Of a DNA stretch of 64,000 nt, positions 45,252 to 53,529 are shown one piece after another. Position 1 is the stretch's first letter. Every line of letters starts with the position of its first letter. A program made the translations under genes and the position numbers. The notes beneath the pieces are model-generated. The model had not been told where the DNA came from. It saw only the letters and a list, made by a program, of their open reading frames with translations, and ran no database searches. The stretch is from G965230065 sp965230065 (GTDB lineage: Bacteria > Bacteroidota > Bacteroidia > Cytophagales > Cyclobacteriaceae): contig OZ245942.1 of assembly GCA_965230065.1 (NCBI GenBank), positions 1,426,001 to 1,490,000 of the forward strand, read 5' to 3'.

Positions 45252-45767
45252 TTACCTTTCACGGATAATTGGTTCATTGAAAATACCCCTGCGGTTGAGC
45301 CACAGCCCCAGTGCTTCCCCGGTAGGGGAGTTCCACGGGCGCACTTTGTAAATGGGCACTTGTTTGATTTCGGCAATTTCATCGCCCAGCTGTATTTCGC
45401 CAAAAGCACGGATATGAAAAACGATAATCAGCTCGTTTTTTCTGAAAAAGGGATAATTACCCATAAACTCCACAATCTCACCTTTCAGGCCAATTTCTTC
45501 TTCCATTTCCCGTAACATACCTTCTTCGGGACTTTCGTCTTTTTCCAGAAAACCTGTTACCAGTCCAAATAAACCTTCGGGCCACCAGGCATTGCGGGTG
45601 AGTATAATTTTTCCTTCATATTCAACAATTCCGGCTACTACGGGCAAAGGGTTGTTCCAGAAAACAAATTCACAGGAAGCTGCACTGCATGCCAGCCTTT
45701 CCCTGCCAGACCGCTCTTGTAAAGTTAAATTGCCTGCACATACAGGGCAGTATTTTAATTCGGGCAT
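45252..45767 (-). CDS. Nudix hydrolase with N-terminal zinc ribbon
   Basis: A 171-residue enzyme. Residues 7-31 form a zinc ribbon (CPVC ... ACSAASC), and residues about 75-97 hold a complete Nudix box, GFLEKDESPEEGMLREMEEEIG, which binds Mg2+ and cleaves nucleoside diphosphate-linked compounds. The ribbon recalls NudC (NADH pyrophosphatase), but the protein is shorter and lacks NudC's usual C-terminal motif as far as I can see. Its start codon overlaps the stop of the DUF4407 gene by one base (TAATG), so the two are co-translated. Confidence 0.88.
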   Translation of the reverse strand: MPELKYCPVCAGNLTLQERSGRERLACSAASCEFVFWNNPLPVVAGIVEYEGKIILTRNAWWPEGLFGLVTGFLEKDESPEEGMLREMEEEIGLKGEIVEFMGNYPFFRKNELIIVFHIRAFGEIQLGDEIAEIKQVPIYKVRPWNSPTGEALGLWLNRRGIFNEPIIRER

Positions 45768-47005
45768 TATGATTTTCCGTTGGTATGTACAGGTTGTTTC
45801 AACGGATCATCCATGCCTGGGTTTTTGTATTCTTTTTCGTCTTTCCGTGCAAAATTAGCTTTTTCGTTGCTTACCCACTGATTTACTGAAGCCTGAAACA
45901 TCTCTTTGTGGGCAGCCAGCATGACATCCATGATGTGTGTATTGCTCTGTATTTCTTTTTCCACTTTCACATCCTGTACTTCGCCTTGTAACTTCCGGTT
46001 GCGCATGCGGGCTTCCATGGCTTCCTGCTGGGCCAGGGCAATTTCGTGCTCTTTGTTTTGGAGAATATCGTCGTACGGGCCTTTTTCAATGAGAAATTTC
46101 GTAAAAACCGGGGCGCATTCCAGTACAATGAACAAAAGCATAATAAACCAGCTCGCCGGGGAATTCAATCGTTCCAGAGCGGTAAGGCGGGCGCTCAGTC
46201 CGGTGTTGGCTTCAATAATGGGTTGGCCCTCGGCAAACTCTTGTGATAGCTTCTCGTTCAACTGCTGAATTTCAGCTTCCCGGGCAGCAATTTGTGGTTC
46301 CAACCGGCTTTTCAGTTCCTGCAATTCGCTTTCCATGCGATTGTACTGCATCACTTTTTCACGGAACACAGGGCCTTTTCCCCTCAGTCCGGTGCCTGCA
46401 GTACCTTCGGCTTCTCCTATGTAGTCCTGGTACAATTTATCCCGCTGAGCCTGTTTTTGGGCAATTTCTTCCCGCAGGCTGTTGATTTCACCTTTCAGGG
46501 TTTCGGTACGCTGGAACTCGGTATTTTGGGCAATAAGCTGGTTCGCTTCGTTTTCTTTTTCCTGGTTCATCTTCAGCAATTCAGCATCAATTTCCGTTTG
46601 GAAAAGGCGCAATTCTAATGGTTTGGAAATCACAATGGCAATGATGACCGCCAGGGCAATCCGGGGCAGCACGTGCATAAACTCTTTCAGCTTGTTGTTA
46701 TTTTTCTTCAGGGTAGCCACAATCAGGCGGTCGATGTTGAAAATAACCATGCCCCAGAAAATGCCAAAAGCCACGGCCATCCACACACTCTTAAAAGCGA
46801 AATAAAGTGCATACCCGCCAGAAATCATGGCCAGCATGCCTGTAAAAAAAACCGTAGCTCCAATGGCCGCGTGTTTTACCCGTTCAGATTTTGGGCATTT
46901 TGCCAGCACATCGGTATCTGCGCCGGCGCAAAAAAGAAAAAAGTCTTGGAATGAATAGCTGTTATTTTCCTGTACTTCATACCTGGATCGAGGGAGATTT
47001 TCCAT
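45767..47005 (-). CDS. DUF4407 membrane protein
   Basis: A 412-residue protein with an N-terminal domain, transmembrane helices at about 47-70, 74-95 and 108-128, then a long coiled coil (about 140-270) rich in Glu, Gln and Lys, another helix near 285, and a charged C-terminus. This is the DUF4407 plan. Function is unknown. The coiled coil probably lies outside the cytosol. It is followed with a one-base overlap by the zinc-ribbon Nudix gene, which suggests a functional pair. Confidence 0.88.
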   Translation of the reverse strand: MENLPRSRYEVQENNSYSFQDFFLFCAGADTDVLAKCPKSERVKHAAIGATVFFTGMLAMISGGYALYFAFKSVWMAVAFGIFWGMVIFNIDRLIVATLKKNNNKLKEFMHVLPRIALAVIIAIVISKPLELRLFQTEIDAELLKMNQEKENEANQLIAQNTEFQRTETLKGEINSLREEIAQKQAQRDKLYQDYIGEAEGTAGTGLRGKGPVFREKVMQYNRMESELQELKSRLEPQIAAREAEIQQLNEKLSQEFAEGQPIIEANTGLSARLTALERLNSPASWFIMLLFIVLECAPVFTKFLIEKGPYDDILQNKEHEIALAQQEAMEARMRNRKLQGEVQDVKVEKEIQSNTHIMDVMLAAHKEMFQASVNQWVSNEKANFARKDEKEYKNPGMDDPLKQPVHTNGKS

Positions 47006-47242
47006 AAACTTTAAGAATTAAGGGTACAACTCAAAAAAGTAGATATTTTCCGGGTAGTGAAGTTTTGGTTTAAGCAGTTAAGCTAAAAAAATGATTCTAT
47101 TCGTTTGCGTAGTTGTGGGAATTAACGCCAGCCTGTGCGGGATATTGCCAGAGTTCGTATATTGTAGTAAGAAATTGGAAAGCTGAACACAATTTGATGT
47201 TAGTTCGTACTTTATTTAATAAGGGAAAAAGCACTTAAAATC

Positions 47243-47470
47243 ATGACAGCAACAGAGATTAAAACCCACTTGCACGCACGTATTGAGCAGCTGAGTGAAA
47301 GTCAGTTGAAGCAGCTCCGTAAGCTGGTCAATGAGAATTTCCCGGAAGGGAAAGTCACGCAAAAACCGAAGAAGAAGCGAAAATTGGGTACAATGCCGGG
47401 GCTGGTCAAATACATGGCTCCTGACTTTAATGAACCTTTGGAAGACTTTAAAGATTATATGCCAGAATGA
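47243..47470 (+). CDS. DUF2281/VapB-like antitoxin
   Basis: A 75-residue protein with an N-terminal helical half (TATEIKTHLHARIEQLSESQLKQL) and a basic linker followed by an acidic tail (LEDFKDYMPE), the usual layout of a small antitoxin of the DUF2281 kind. The stop codon overlaps the start of the PIN gene by 4 bp (ATGA), the standard toxin-antitoxin arrangement. It appears intact although its toxin is not. The 237-bp gap before it contains nothing I can identify. Confidence 0.7.
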   Translation: MTATEIKTHLHARIEQLSESQLKQLRKLVNENFPEGKVTQKPKKKRKLGTMPGLVKYMAPDFNEPLEDFKDYMPE

Positions 47471-47682
47471 TGTATCTTATCGATACAAATGCCCTTTTAT
47501 GGGCTATGGAAATTCATATTTTACCAATAAGCTTTGAAGCTGTTCGAGGAGTGAAAAAGTTACCTTTTCATCACAAAGACCCTTTTGACAGGTTAATCAT
47601 TGCACAAGCTCAGGCTGATAATCTCATCATAATTACCAAAGACAAGGAATTCAGCACTTATCCTGTAAAAACCTTGTGGTAA
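47467..47682 (+). pseudogene. PIN-domain toxin with internal deletion
   Basis: The frame begins like a PIN ribonuclease, MMYLIDTNALLWAM, with the first catalytic Asp, and ends like one: HHKDPFDRLIIAQAQAD, then IIITKDKEF. But only 71 codons remain, against about 125-130 in the family; the middle, which should contain further acidic residues and the central helices, is missing. The deletion is in frame near codon 14. The core fold cannot be complete, so the toxin is very probably dead. Confidence 0.75.
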
Positions 47683-47722
47683 AACTTTTCACGAACTCCA
47701 AATGATTATTAATTGACTTTGA

Positions 47723-48298
47723 TTTTTTAATGTAAAAACTATAATCATAAATATTCCCTCCCCCATCCTCTTCAACCCCTGGAAACACCACGCCCGGTTT
47801 ATCACCCGCCAAATTCAACAAGCCAAAAAGTTAGGTTTGCCCCATTATACAAAGGCCGTAAAAACCATTGGCAACAACCAAATGGATATGTACGTGGGCA
47901 GTATGTCCCCTGCAAAAGTTGGAGAGGGGATATTAAAACTTTTGCAGGAAAAACAAATAACTTCCAAAGAAGGTTATCAACATTGGATAACACAAGGCCA
48001 GGAACAATACCGCTTGCTTACCATCATAGACGAGTCGGTATGGACGCTACTGTGGAGCCCGGGCACGAAAAGGTATATCCATATTCATCCGGCACGGTAC
48101 ACGCCACACACCACGCGTGTAAAGGGTACTTCCCTCAAAACCGTGATTTTAAGTTGTGCCTATGCGCGTATTGAAGGGAAACAATTAAATCTTTCTTTAA
48201 TTAATCAGGTAAGAAAAGAAATACTGGGGCTGTCGCCGGTGCAACGCCTTAACTCCGAAAAAGGCTTGGGAAAAGTATGGAGATACTTTACGGAATGA
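47723..48298 (+). CDS. Unknown protein; open frame extends upstream of any usual start codon
   Basis: From TTG 47837 the product has 153 residues, but the frame stays open and protein-like for 114 nt more (IPSPILFNPWKHHARFI) back to a stop at 47720. No ATG, GTG or TTG lies in that extension. An out-of-frame ATG at 47730 would fit if one base had been lost right after it. Either a rare start is used, TTG 47837 is the real start, or the gene is broken at its start. The rest (YGSM-like MYVGSMSPAKVGEGIL, LLTIIDESVWTLLWSPG) has no motif I recognise. Confidence 0.6.
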   Translation, partial: FFNVKTIIINIPSPILFNPWKHHARFITRQIQQAKKLGLPHYTKAVKTIGNNQMDMYVGSMSPAKVGEGILKLLQEKQITSKEGYQHWITQGQEQYRLLTIIDESVWTLLWSPGTKRYIHIHPARYTPHTTRVKGTSLKTVILSCAYARIEGKQLNLSLINQVRKEILGLSPVQRLNSEKGLGKVWRYFTE

Positions 48299-48449
48299 TA
48301 GCTATTTCCCAAACTTTTACCCTATTTTTGAAGTTAATCATGCGTAAAACATTTGCTTGCCTGCAAGCCATTCAGTTGTAGAAAATACCAGGCTTTGCTA
48401 CTTTAGCGCATAATTAGGACAAAGTAAGCATTCACGTCAATTAATTACT

Positions 48450-49136
48450 ATGGGAAGTTCACGGCAAAAAGTGCTGGTGGTAGATGACGAAGAGGATATC
48501 CTGGATTTGTTGAAGTACAACCTTTCCAGGGAAGGATATAAGGTGAAAACAGCCATTAATGGGTATAAAGCAGTAGAAATTGCTGAAATATTTGTACCCG
48601 ACCTCATCCTGCTGGACATCATGATGCCCAACCAGGACGGGGTAGAAACCTGTCGCCAGCTCAGGGAACTGCCCGATTTGCACCATACTTTTATCATTTT
48701 TCTTACGGCCCGTTCTGAAGAATATTCTGAAATTGCTGCTTTTGATGTGGGGGCCGATGATTACATCACCAAGCCCATCAAACCCCGCGCCCTTATGAGC
48801 CGTATTTCAGCGTTGTTCAGAAGGGAATCGAAACGGGGTTCCAATACTAACCTGATCACTATTGGTGATTTGTCTATTGACCGCACCAGTTACACTGTAA
48901 TTGTAAAAGGGGAAAAGATAAACCTTCCCAAAAAAGAGTTTGAACTGCTTTACTATTTGGCCCAAAACCCCGATAAAGTACACAGCCGGGACGACCTGCT
49001 GCAAAATATCTGGGGAGCAGACGTTTACGTGCTTGCCCGCACGGTAGACGTACATATCCGAAAAGTGCGGGAAAAAATTGGCAGTCAGTACATTACTACC
49101 GTAAAAGGCGTAGGCTATAAGTTTGTAGCGTCATAA
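48450..49136 (+). CDS. OmpR-family response regulator
   Basis: A 228-residue two-domain regulator. The receiver (1-120) shows VVDDEED, the phosphorylated Asp in LLDIMMP near residue 55, and the conserved Thr/Lys pair in FLTARSEE and YITKPIKP. The winged-helix DNA-binding domain (about 135-228) ends RKVREKIGSQYITTVKGVGYKF. No sensor kinase is adjacent, so its partner is encoded elsewhere; PhoB-like regulators of this kind are common in Bacteroidota. Confidence 0.95.
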   Translation: MGSSRQKVLVVDDEEDILDLLKYNLSREGYKVKTAINGYKAVEIAEIFVPDLILLDIMMPNQDGVETCRQLRELPDLHHTFIIFLTARSEEYSEIAAFDVGADDYITKPIKPRALMSRISALFRRESKRGSNTNLITIGDLSIDRTSYTVIVKGEKINLPKKEFELLYYLAQNPDKVHSRDDLLQNIWGADVYVLARTVDVHIRKVREKIGSQYITTVKGVGYKFVAS

Positions 49137-49160
49137 GCATTTATTTTAACCCTATTTTTT

Positions 49161-49778
49161 ATGAAATACCCCTGGCTGGAAGTAGCCCAGCAAATCCAAT
49201 CTATTGCCCAGGCGGGCCTTACTTTTTGCGAAAACAAGTACGATATCGAGCGGTATGAGCAACTGCGTGCCCTGGCCGGTAAAATTATGGCCGACTTTAC
49301 CGATACTGAAATGGAAAAGGTGGAGCAGCTTTTTTTGAACGAAACGGGCTACCAAACTCCAAAGGTAGATGTGCGGGGCGTGGTATTTCGCAACAATAAA
49401 ATATTGCTGGTGAAAGAAACCATCGATAACTGCTGGTCGTTGCCCGGCGGCTGGGCCGATGTAGGCGAAACAGCCCGAGAAGGAGTGGAAAAAGAAGTAT
49501 TGGAAGAAGCCGGATTAAAAGTAAAAACAGAACGGATTTTGGCAGTTATAGACAAAAAATGCCATCCGCACCCTCCTTCACCATACTATGTCTACAAAAT
49601 TTTCTTCCTCTGCAAGGAAGTTGGTGGCGACCTCACGGGCGGCATGGAAACCAGCGATGTACAGTTTTTTACCCTTGATGAACTTCCCGAACTTTCCGTG
49701 GAACGCAATACGGTTTCTCAAATAGAACTGATGTTTGAGTTTTTGAAAAACCCGGAAAAACCCGTGGTTTTTGATTAA
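49161..49778 (+). CDS. Nudix hydrolase with N-terminal helical domain
   Basis: A 205-residue protein. Residues 1-60 are a helical N-terminal domain typical of the Nudix group that precedes ADP-ribose/FAD-type substrates (EVAQQIQSIAQAGLTF). The Nudix box GGWADVGETAREGVEKEVLEEAG lies near residues 96-118; the usual REUxEE begins with Lys instead of Arg here. It follows the response regulator by 24 bp and may share its transcript. The substrate is unknown. Confidence 0.9.
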   Translation: MKYPWLEVAQQIQSIAQAGLTFCENKYDIERYEQLRALAGKIMADFTDTEMEKVEQLFLNETGYQTPKVDVRGVVFRNNKILLVKETIDNCWSLPGGWADVGETAREGVEKEVLEEAGLKVKTERILAVIDKKCHPHPPSPYYVYKIFFLCKEVGGDLTGGMETSDVQFFTLDELPELSVERNTVSQIELMFEFLKNPEKPVVFD

Positions 49779-49787
49779 AATAACTCA

Positions 49788-49810
49788 GGAGGTCGGATAC
49801 CCCCTGTCCG
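49788..49810 (+). repeat. GGAG-hairpin repeat, copy D (degenerate)
   Basis: GGAG (49788-49791) then CGGATA (49794-49799) and TGTCCG (49805-49810), a six-pair stem with one G-T pair and a C-rich loop. It starts 9 bp after the Nudix stop codon, the same placing as copies A, B and C. Confidence 0.45.
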
Positions 49811-50000
49811 TCTTATATCGCCTTGCTTTTCAGCACAACTTAAACTTTGACAAAGCGCTCAAAGTGGTGCAACGTATATCTTCTAGCTGGCTTTGTTAAA
49901 GTCAAAAAAACAATTTGTCCTGAATAAATAAAAAACTAAGGTTGCAGGAAAATCGCTATATTATGGTATATTTTCCCGTATAGGAAAGCAACGATGCTGT

Positions 50001-51716
50001 ATGGACCTTACCAATGAAATAACCCAAAACACCCAGCAAAAAAAGTACAAGCCCATTCTTCCGCGAAAAAAGGAGTGGCCGGTTGTGCAAATGAGCCGGA
50101 ATATTAAGGTGTTTGTGCAAACAGTAATAGAAAACACCATTAACCAAATTGAAACCGAAGCACCTACTACCGAAGCCTTGATAGATGAGCTGGAATCTAC
50201 CCTTTATCTGGAAAAATTACGCATCCGGCAAAACCCCTGGGCGGTAGACCCTCAAGACGATGAAGCTTTCTGGAAAAAAATAAAAAACAAGCTGGTCACC
50301 ATTTCAAGTGAACAGTATACCGAAGAGCAAAGAAAAGTGATTGTACATGATTTGCTCTATAGCATCACAGCCCGTTATGCCCACGAAATATCCAGCAAAT
50401 TCAAACCTTCCTATTATCGCATGGCGCGCACAGTGGTTACTTTCGGCTTTGCACGCCTGCTCAATGCGGCCCGGGTAAAGGGTTTCAGGTCGCTTTTTAG
50501 CAATCGTTATACCCTGCGTGATAAAATCAATATTGTGGGGAAGCATGAGCATTTACGTAAACTTGCCCAAAAAGGCACAATCGTGATGGTGCCTACCCAT
50601 TTTAGTAACTTAGATTCTATCCTCATTGGATGGGTGATTCATACTTTAGGGCTGCCTGCTTTTATTTATGGTGCCGGGCTTAACCTGTTCAATATCAAAA
50701 TATTCGCGTATTTCATGAACAGCCTGGGTGCTTACAAAGTAGACCGCCGGAAGAAAAATAAAATTTATCTGGAAACGCTGAAAGCATATTCCAGCCAGGC
50801 CATTCAATGGGGATGCCACAGCTTGTTTTTTCCGGGAGGTACCCGCTCCCGCTCAGGCAGTATTGAAGACAAGCTAAAATTAGGATTGTTGGGCACAGCC
50901 GTAGAAGCACAGCGCATATTTTTTGAGCAACACGTAGCACAAAATGAGCCTCTGGAGAAAATATTTGTAGTTCCGGTAGTCATCAACTATCACTTTGTGC
51001 TGGAAGCGCCTACCCTGATCAGGGAGTACCTGGAAAAAGAAGGGCAGGAACGGTATTATACCGAAAGTGATGAGTTTTCTAACTCGTATAAAATCGTCAA
51101 GTTTCTTTTCAAGTTTTTTACCAAAGGGTCGGATATTTCGGTGAGCTTTGGCCGGCCTCTCGATTTTCTGGGCAATTTTGTGGATGAAGAGGGCAACAGC
51201 CTTGATAAAAACGGGAACCCGATCAATACATTAGAATACTTTATGACACAAAGCGCCATCACGGCCGATAAGCAGAGGGAAGATGTATATACCAATATGC
51301 TGGGCAGTGCTATTTTAAAGTCATACTATAAAAACAACCGCGTTTTTTCCAGCCACCTGGCAGCATTCACGGCTTTTGAGCTTTTCCGAAAAAAGTACAA
51401 AAAACTAGACCTTTTTAACTTACTTCGCCTGCCTGAAGAAGAGCTGATATTAAGTTACGAAACTTTCAGGGATACTTTTTCCCGTTTGCGTGACGAGGTA
51501 TTCAAATTACAAGCGAAAGATAAATTAAAAACAGCACCACACTTGCAAGGAGATGTAGACAACGTGATAGAACATGGTATCGGAAATGTGGGTATGTACC
51601 ATGCCAAACGCCCTTTGCTACAAAATCAAGAGGGAGACATTACCACAATGGATATGAACACATTATTTTACTACCGAAACCGCATGGAAGGATATGACCT
51701 CGAACAATTCATCTGA
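50001..51716 (+). CDS. PlsB-like glycerol-3-phosphate / lysophosphatidate acyltransferase
   Basis: A 571-residue acyltransferase. The catalytic HX4D motif appears as PTHFSNLDS near residue 199, the glycerol-phosphate-binding FPGGTRSRSG near residue 276, and PVVINYHFV near 325. N- and C-terminal extensions make it much longer than PlsC (about 240) and closer to PlsB-type enzymes. The last 23 bases overlap gpsA, which makes sn-glycerol-3-phosphate, the substrate of such an enzyme. The first acylation in phospholipid synthesis is therefore the likely role. Confidence 0.85.
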   Translation: MDLTNEITQNTQQKKYKPILPRKKEWPVVQMSRNIKVFVQTVIENTINQIETEAPTTEALIDELESTLYLEKLRIRQNPWAVDPQDDEAFWKKIKNKLVTISSEQYTEEQRKVIVHDLLYSITARYAHEISSKFKPSYYRMARTVVTFGFARLLNAARVKGFRSLFSNRYTLRDKINIVGKHEHLRKLAQKGTIVMVPTHFSNLDSILIGWVIHTLGLPAFIYGAGLNLFNIKIFAYFMNSLGAYKVDRRKKNKIYLETLKAYSSQAIQWGCHSLFFPGGTRSRSGSIEDKLKLGLLGTAVEAQRIFFEQHVAQNEPLEKIFVVPVVINYHFVLEAPTLIREYLEKEGQERYYTESDEFSNSYKIVKFLFKFFTKGSDISVSFGRPLDFLGNFVDEEGNSLDKNGNPINTLEYFMTQSAITADKQREDVYTNMLGSAILKSYYKNNRVFSSHLAAFTAFELFRKKYKKLDLFNLLRLPEEELILSYETFRDTFSRLRDEVFKLQAKDKLKTAPHLQGDVDNVIEHGIGNVGMYHAKRPLLQNQEGDITTMDMNTLFYYRNRMEGYDLEQFI

Positions 51717-52749
51717 TGAAAAGCCCGTAGGGGTAATTGGGGCCGGTAGTTTTGGTACGGTCATGGGCAATTTGCTGGCCATGCACTCTGATGTAATCCT
51801 GTATGCCCGTCGGGAAGAAGTGGTTGAGAAAATTCGAAAAACCCGAAAGCATTTGGGATACCCGATCAGTGAGCGCATCATACCTACCAGTGACCTGACC
51901 CAACTGGCCAAAAATTGCAACGTCATTATTCCTTTTGTGCCTTCCAACAACTTCAGGGAAATGATCCGGGATTTATCACCGCATTTGCGGCCTTATCACA
52001 TCCTCATTCACGGTACCAAAGGGTTGGATATTACAGATCCTTCCCTGCTGGAAAACCCCAAGGCCATCATTACCCGGGAGCATATTCGTACCATGAGCGA
52101 GGTGATTGCCGAAGAAAGTGTGGTAGTGCGCACCGGATGCCTGGCCGGGCCTAACCTGGCAAAAGAACTGGGCGATGGGCAACCAGCTGCTACCGTCGTG
52201 GCCAGCCGCTTTGACGAGGTTATTCGAATAGGGCAAAAACTATTTAAAAACAACCGCTTTCAGGTATATGGCAGCACCGACCTTATCGGCATAGAATTGT
52301 GCGGGGTTTTAAAAAATATCATTGCCATTGCCTCAGGGGCCCTGAGTGGGCTGGGCCTGGGCGAAAATGCCCGTGCGCTGCTCATCAGCCGGGGTATGGT
52401 AGAAATGATCTATTTGGGAAAAGCCCTGGGGGGCAACACCAAAGCCTTTATTGGATTGGCAGGCGTGGGTGATTTGGTAGCTACCTGCTCCAGTTCCCAC
52501 AGTCGTAATTTTACGGTAGGATACCGCCTGGCTAAAGGAGAAGATTTATCAAGTATTGTAGCAGATATGGAAGAAGTGGCTGAGGGGGTTAATACCATCA
52601 AAATTGCCAAACGGCTCGCCGATCATTACCGGGTAATGGCCCCTATTACCAAAGCGCTTTACAGGGTTTTGTTTGAAGACTTATCCGTAGAAAAAGCCCT
52701 GGAGGGTCTTATGAAATTCCCGATGGCTGAAGATGTGGATTTTCTGTAA
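51694..52749 (+). CDS. gpsA: NAD(P)-dependent glycerol-3-phosphate dehydrogenase
   Basis: A 351-residue enzyme with N-terminal Rossmann motif GVIGAGSFGTVMG, GTKGLD near residue 112 and GPNLAKELGDGQPAATVVAS near 155. The catalytic Lys lies in ELCGVLKNIIAIASG near 210. It reduces dihydroxyacetone phosphate to glycerol-3-phosphate for membrane lipid. It starts inside the end of the acyltransferase gene, so the two steps are coupled in expression. Its stop codon lies 2 bp from the stop of the convergent gene. Confidence 0.96.
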   Translation: MTSNNSSDEKPVGVIGAGSFGTVMGNLLAMHSDVILYARREEVVEKIRKTRKHLGYPISERIIPTSDLTQLAKNCNVIIPFVPSNNFREMIRDLSPHLRPYHILIHGTKGLDITDPSLLENPKAIITREHIRTMSEVIAEESVVVRTGCLAGPNLAKELGDGQPAATVVASRFDEVIRIGQKLFKNNRFQVYGSTDLIGIELCGVLKNIIAIASGALSGLGLGENARALLISRGMVEMIYLGKALGGNTKAFIGLAGVGDLVATCSSSHSRNFTVGYRLAKGEDLSSIVADMEEVAEGVNTIKIAKRLADHYRVMAPITKALYRVLFEDLSVEKALEGLMKFPMAEDVDFL

Positions 52750-52751
52750 TA

Positions 52752-53519
52752 CTAGAAATGTAAAGGTTCTGTGCTTACAATTGCATCTGGGTTGAGCGGG
52801 CCATAAATGTGGGGGAATAAAGCATATTGTGCCTGAGCTTCGGTCATTCCTGGCAATATGGCTCCTGGCTCATACCTGATTTCCGGGTTTACCTTCAGGG
52901 GATCTATGGCTAATATCACCCATTCTTTATCAGCCGTAAACCAGCCCGAATGCTTGACCCACTCGAGCTGTTGTGGGTCAGAGGCATGGATAAACCCTTC
53001 CTTTTCTATGGAAGCAGGGGAATACGGTTCTTCCGCTTGCCGGGCTTGCTCCCATATTGTGCGTTCAGCAATATGGTAGATCACTGCCTTTTCTCCTTTA
53101 TTTTTCTTGGTCTCAACCATGCTGCTGGCAAAAGCTGCAAACGCCTGCATATTTGGGCTGATATACAGAAGTTGAAAATCATGCTCCCGCACCCCGTCTT
53201 TGATAAGTAGTGCCGGATATCCCATCCAACCCCAATACAAGGCAAACAAACCCAAAAAAAACAGAGGAAGCATCAGCCAGGGGTCACTGTGGTAAGTATA
53301 AATAGCCAATAATGAAAGCGGTGCTACAATACCCCCGGCAACCAAAGGCAACATCACGCGCCTGTGCCCGAATGCAATCCTTTTAATTTCAATGAGTGGA
53401 AAACGGTATGTTTTACCCTGCCTGACCACAACCAGGTCTTTTCCGGTGAGCAGGCATTTGTTGCGCTCATCATTGGCCTGATGCAGATAACAAATGGCAT
53501 ATATTTTATCTGCTTCCAC
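52752..53519 (-). CDS. Fusion of a membrane PH-like domain and DUF952
   Basis: A 255-residue protein with a GTG start. Residues 1-55 look like a small beta domain (LVVVRQGKTYRFPLIEIKRI), followed by two hydrophobic helices (about 57-75 and 80-98). The C-terminal half (from about 145: VIYHIAERTIWEQA, EGFIHASDPQQLEWV) is DUF952, normally a separate cytosolic protein of about 110 residues. The first part resembles bacterial PH-like membrane proteins. The function of either half is unknown. It lies 10 bp after the DUF4270 gene, in the same direction. Confidence 0.8.
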   Translation of the reverse strand: MEADKIYAICYLHQANDERNKCLLTGKDLVVVRQGKTYRFPLIEIKRIAFGHRRVMLPLVAGGIVAPLSLLAIYTYHSDPWLMLPLFFLGLFALYWGWMGYPALLIKDGVREHDFQLLYISPNMQAFAAFASSMVETKKNKGEKAVIYHIAERTIWEQARQAEEPYSPASIEKEGFIHASDPQQLEWVKHSGWFTADKEWVILAIDPLKVNPEIRYEPGAILPGMTEAQAQYALFPHIYGPLNPDAIVSTEPLHF

Positions 53520-53529
53520 CCACCTTTTG

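Noticed and set aside
47098..47210. Short frame upstream of the antitoxin gene
   Set aside because: Fewer than 30 codons with no start context or pattern; not distinguishable from chance.
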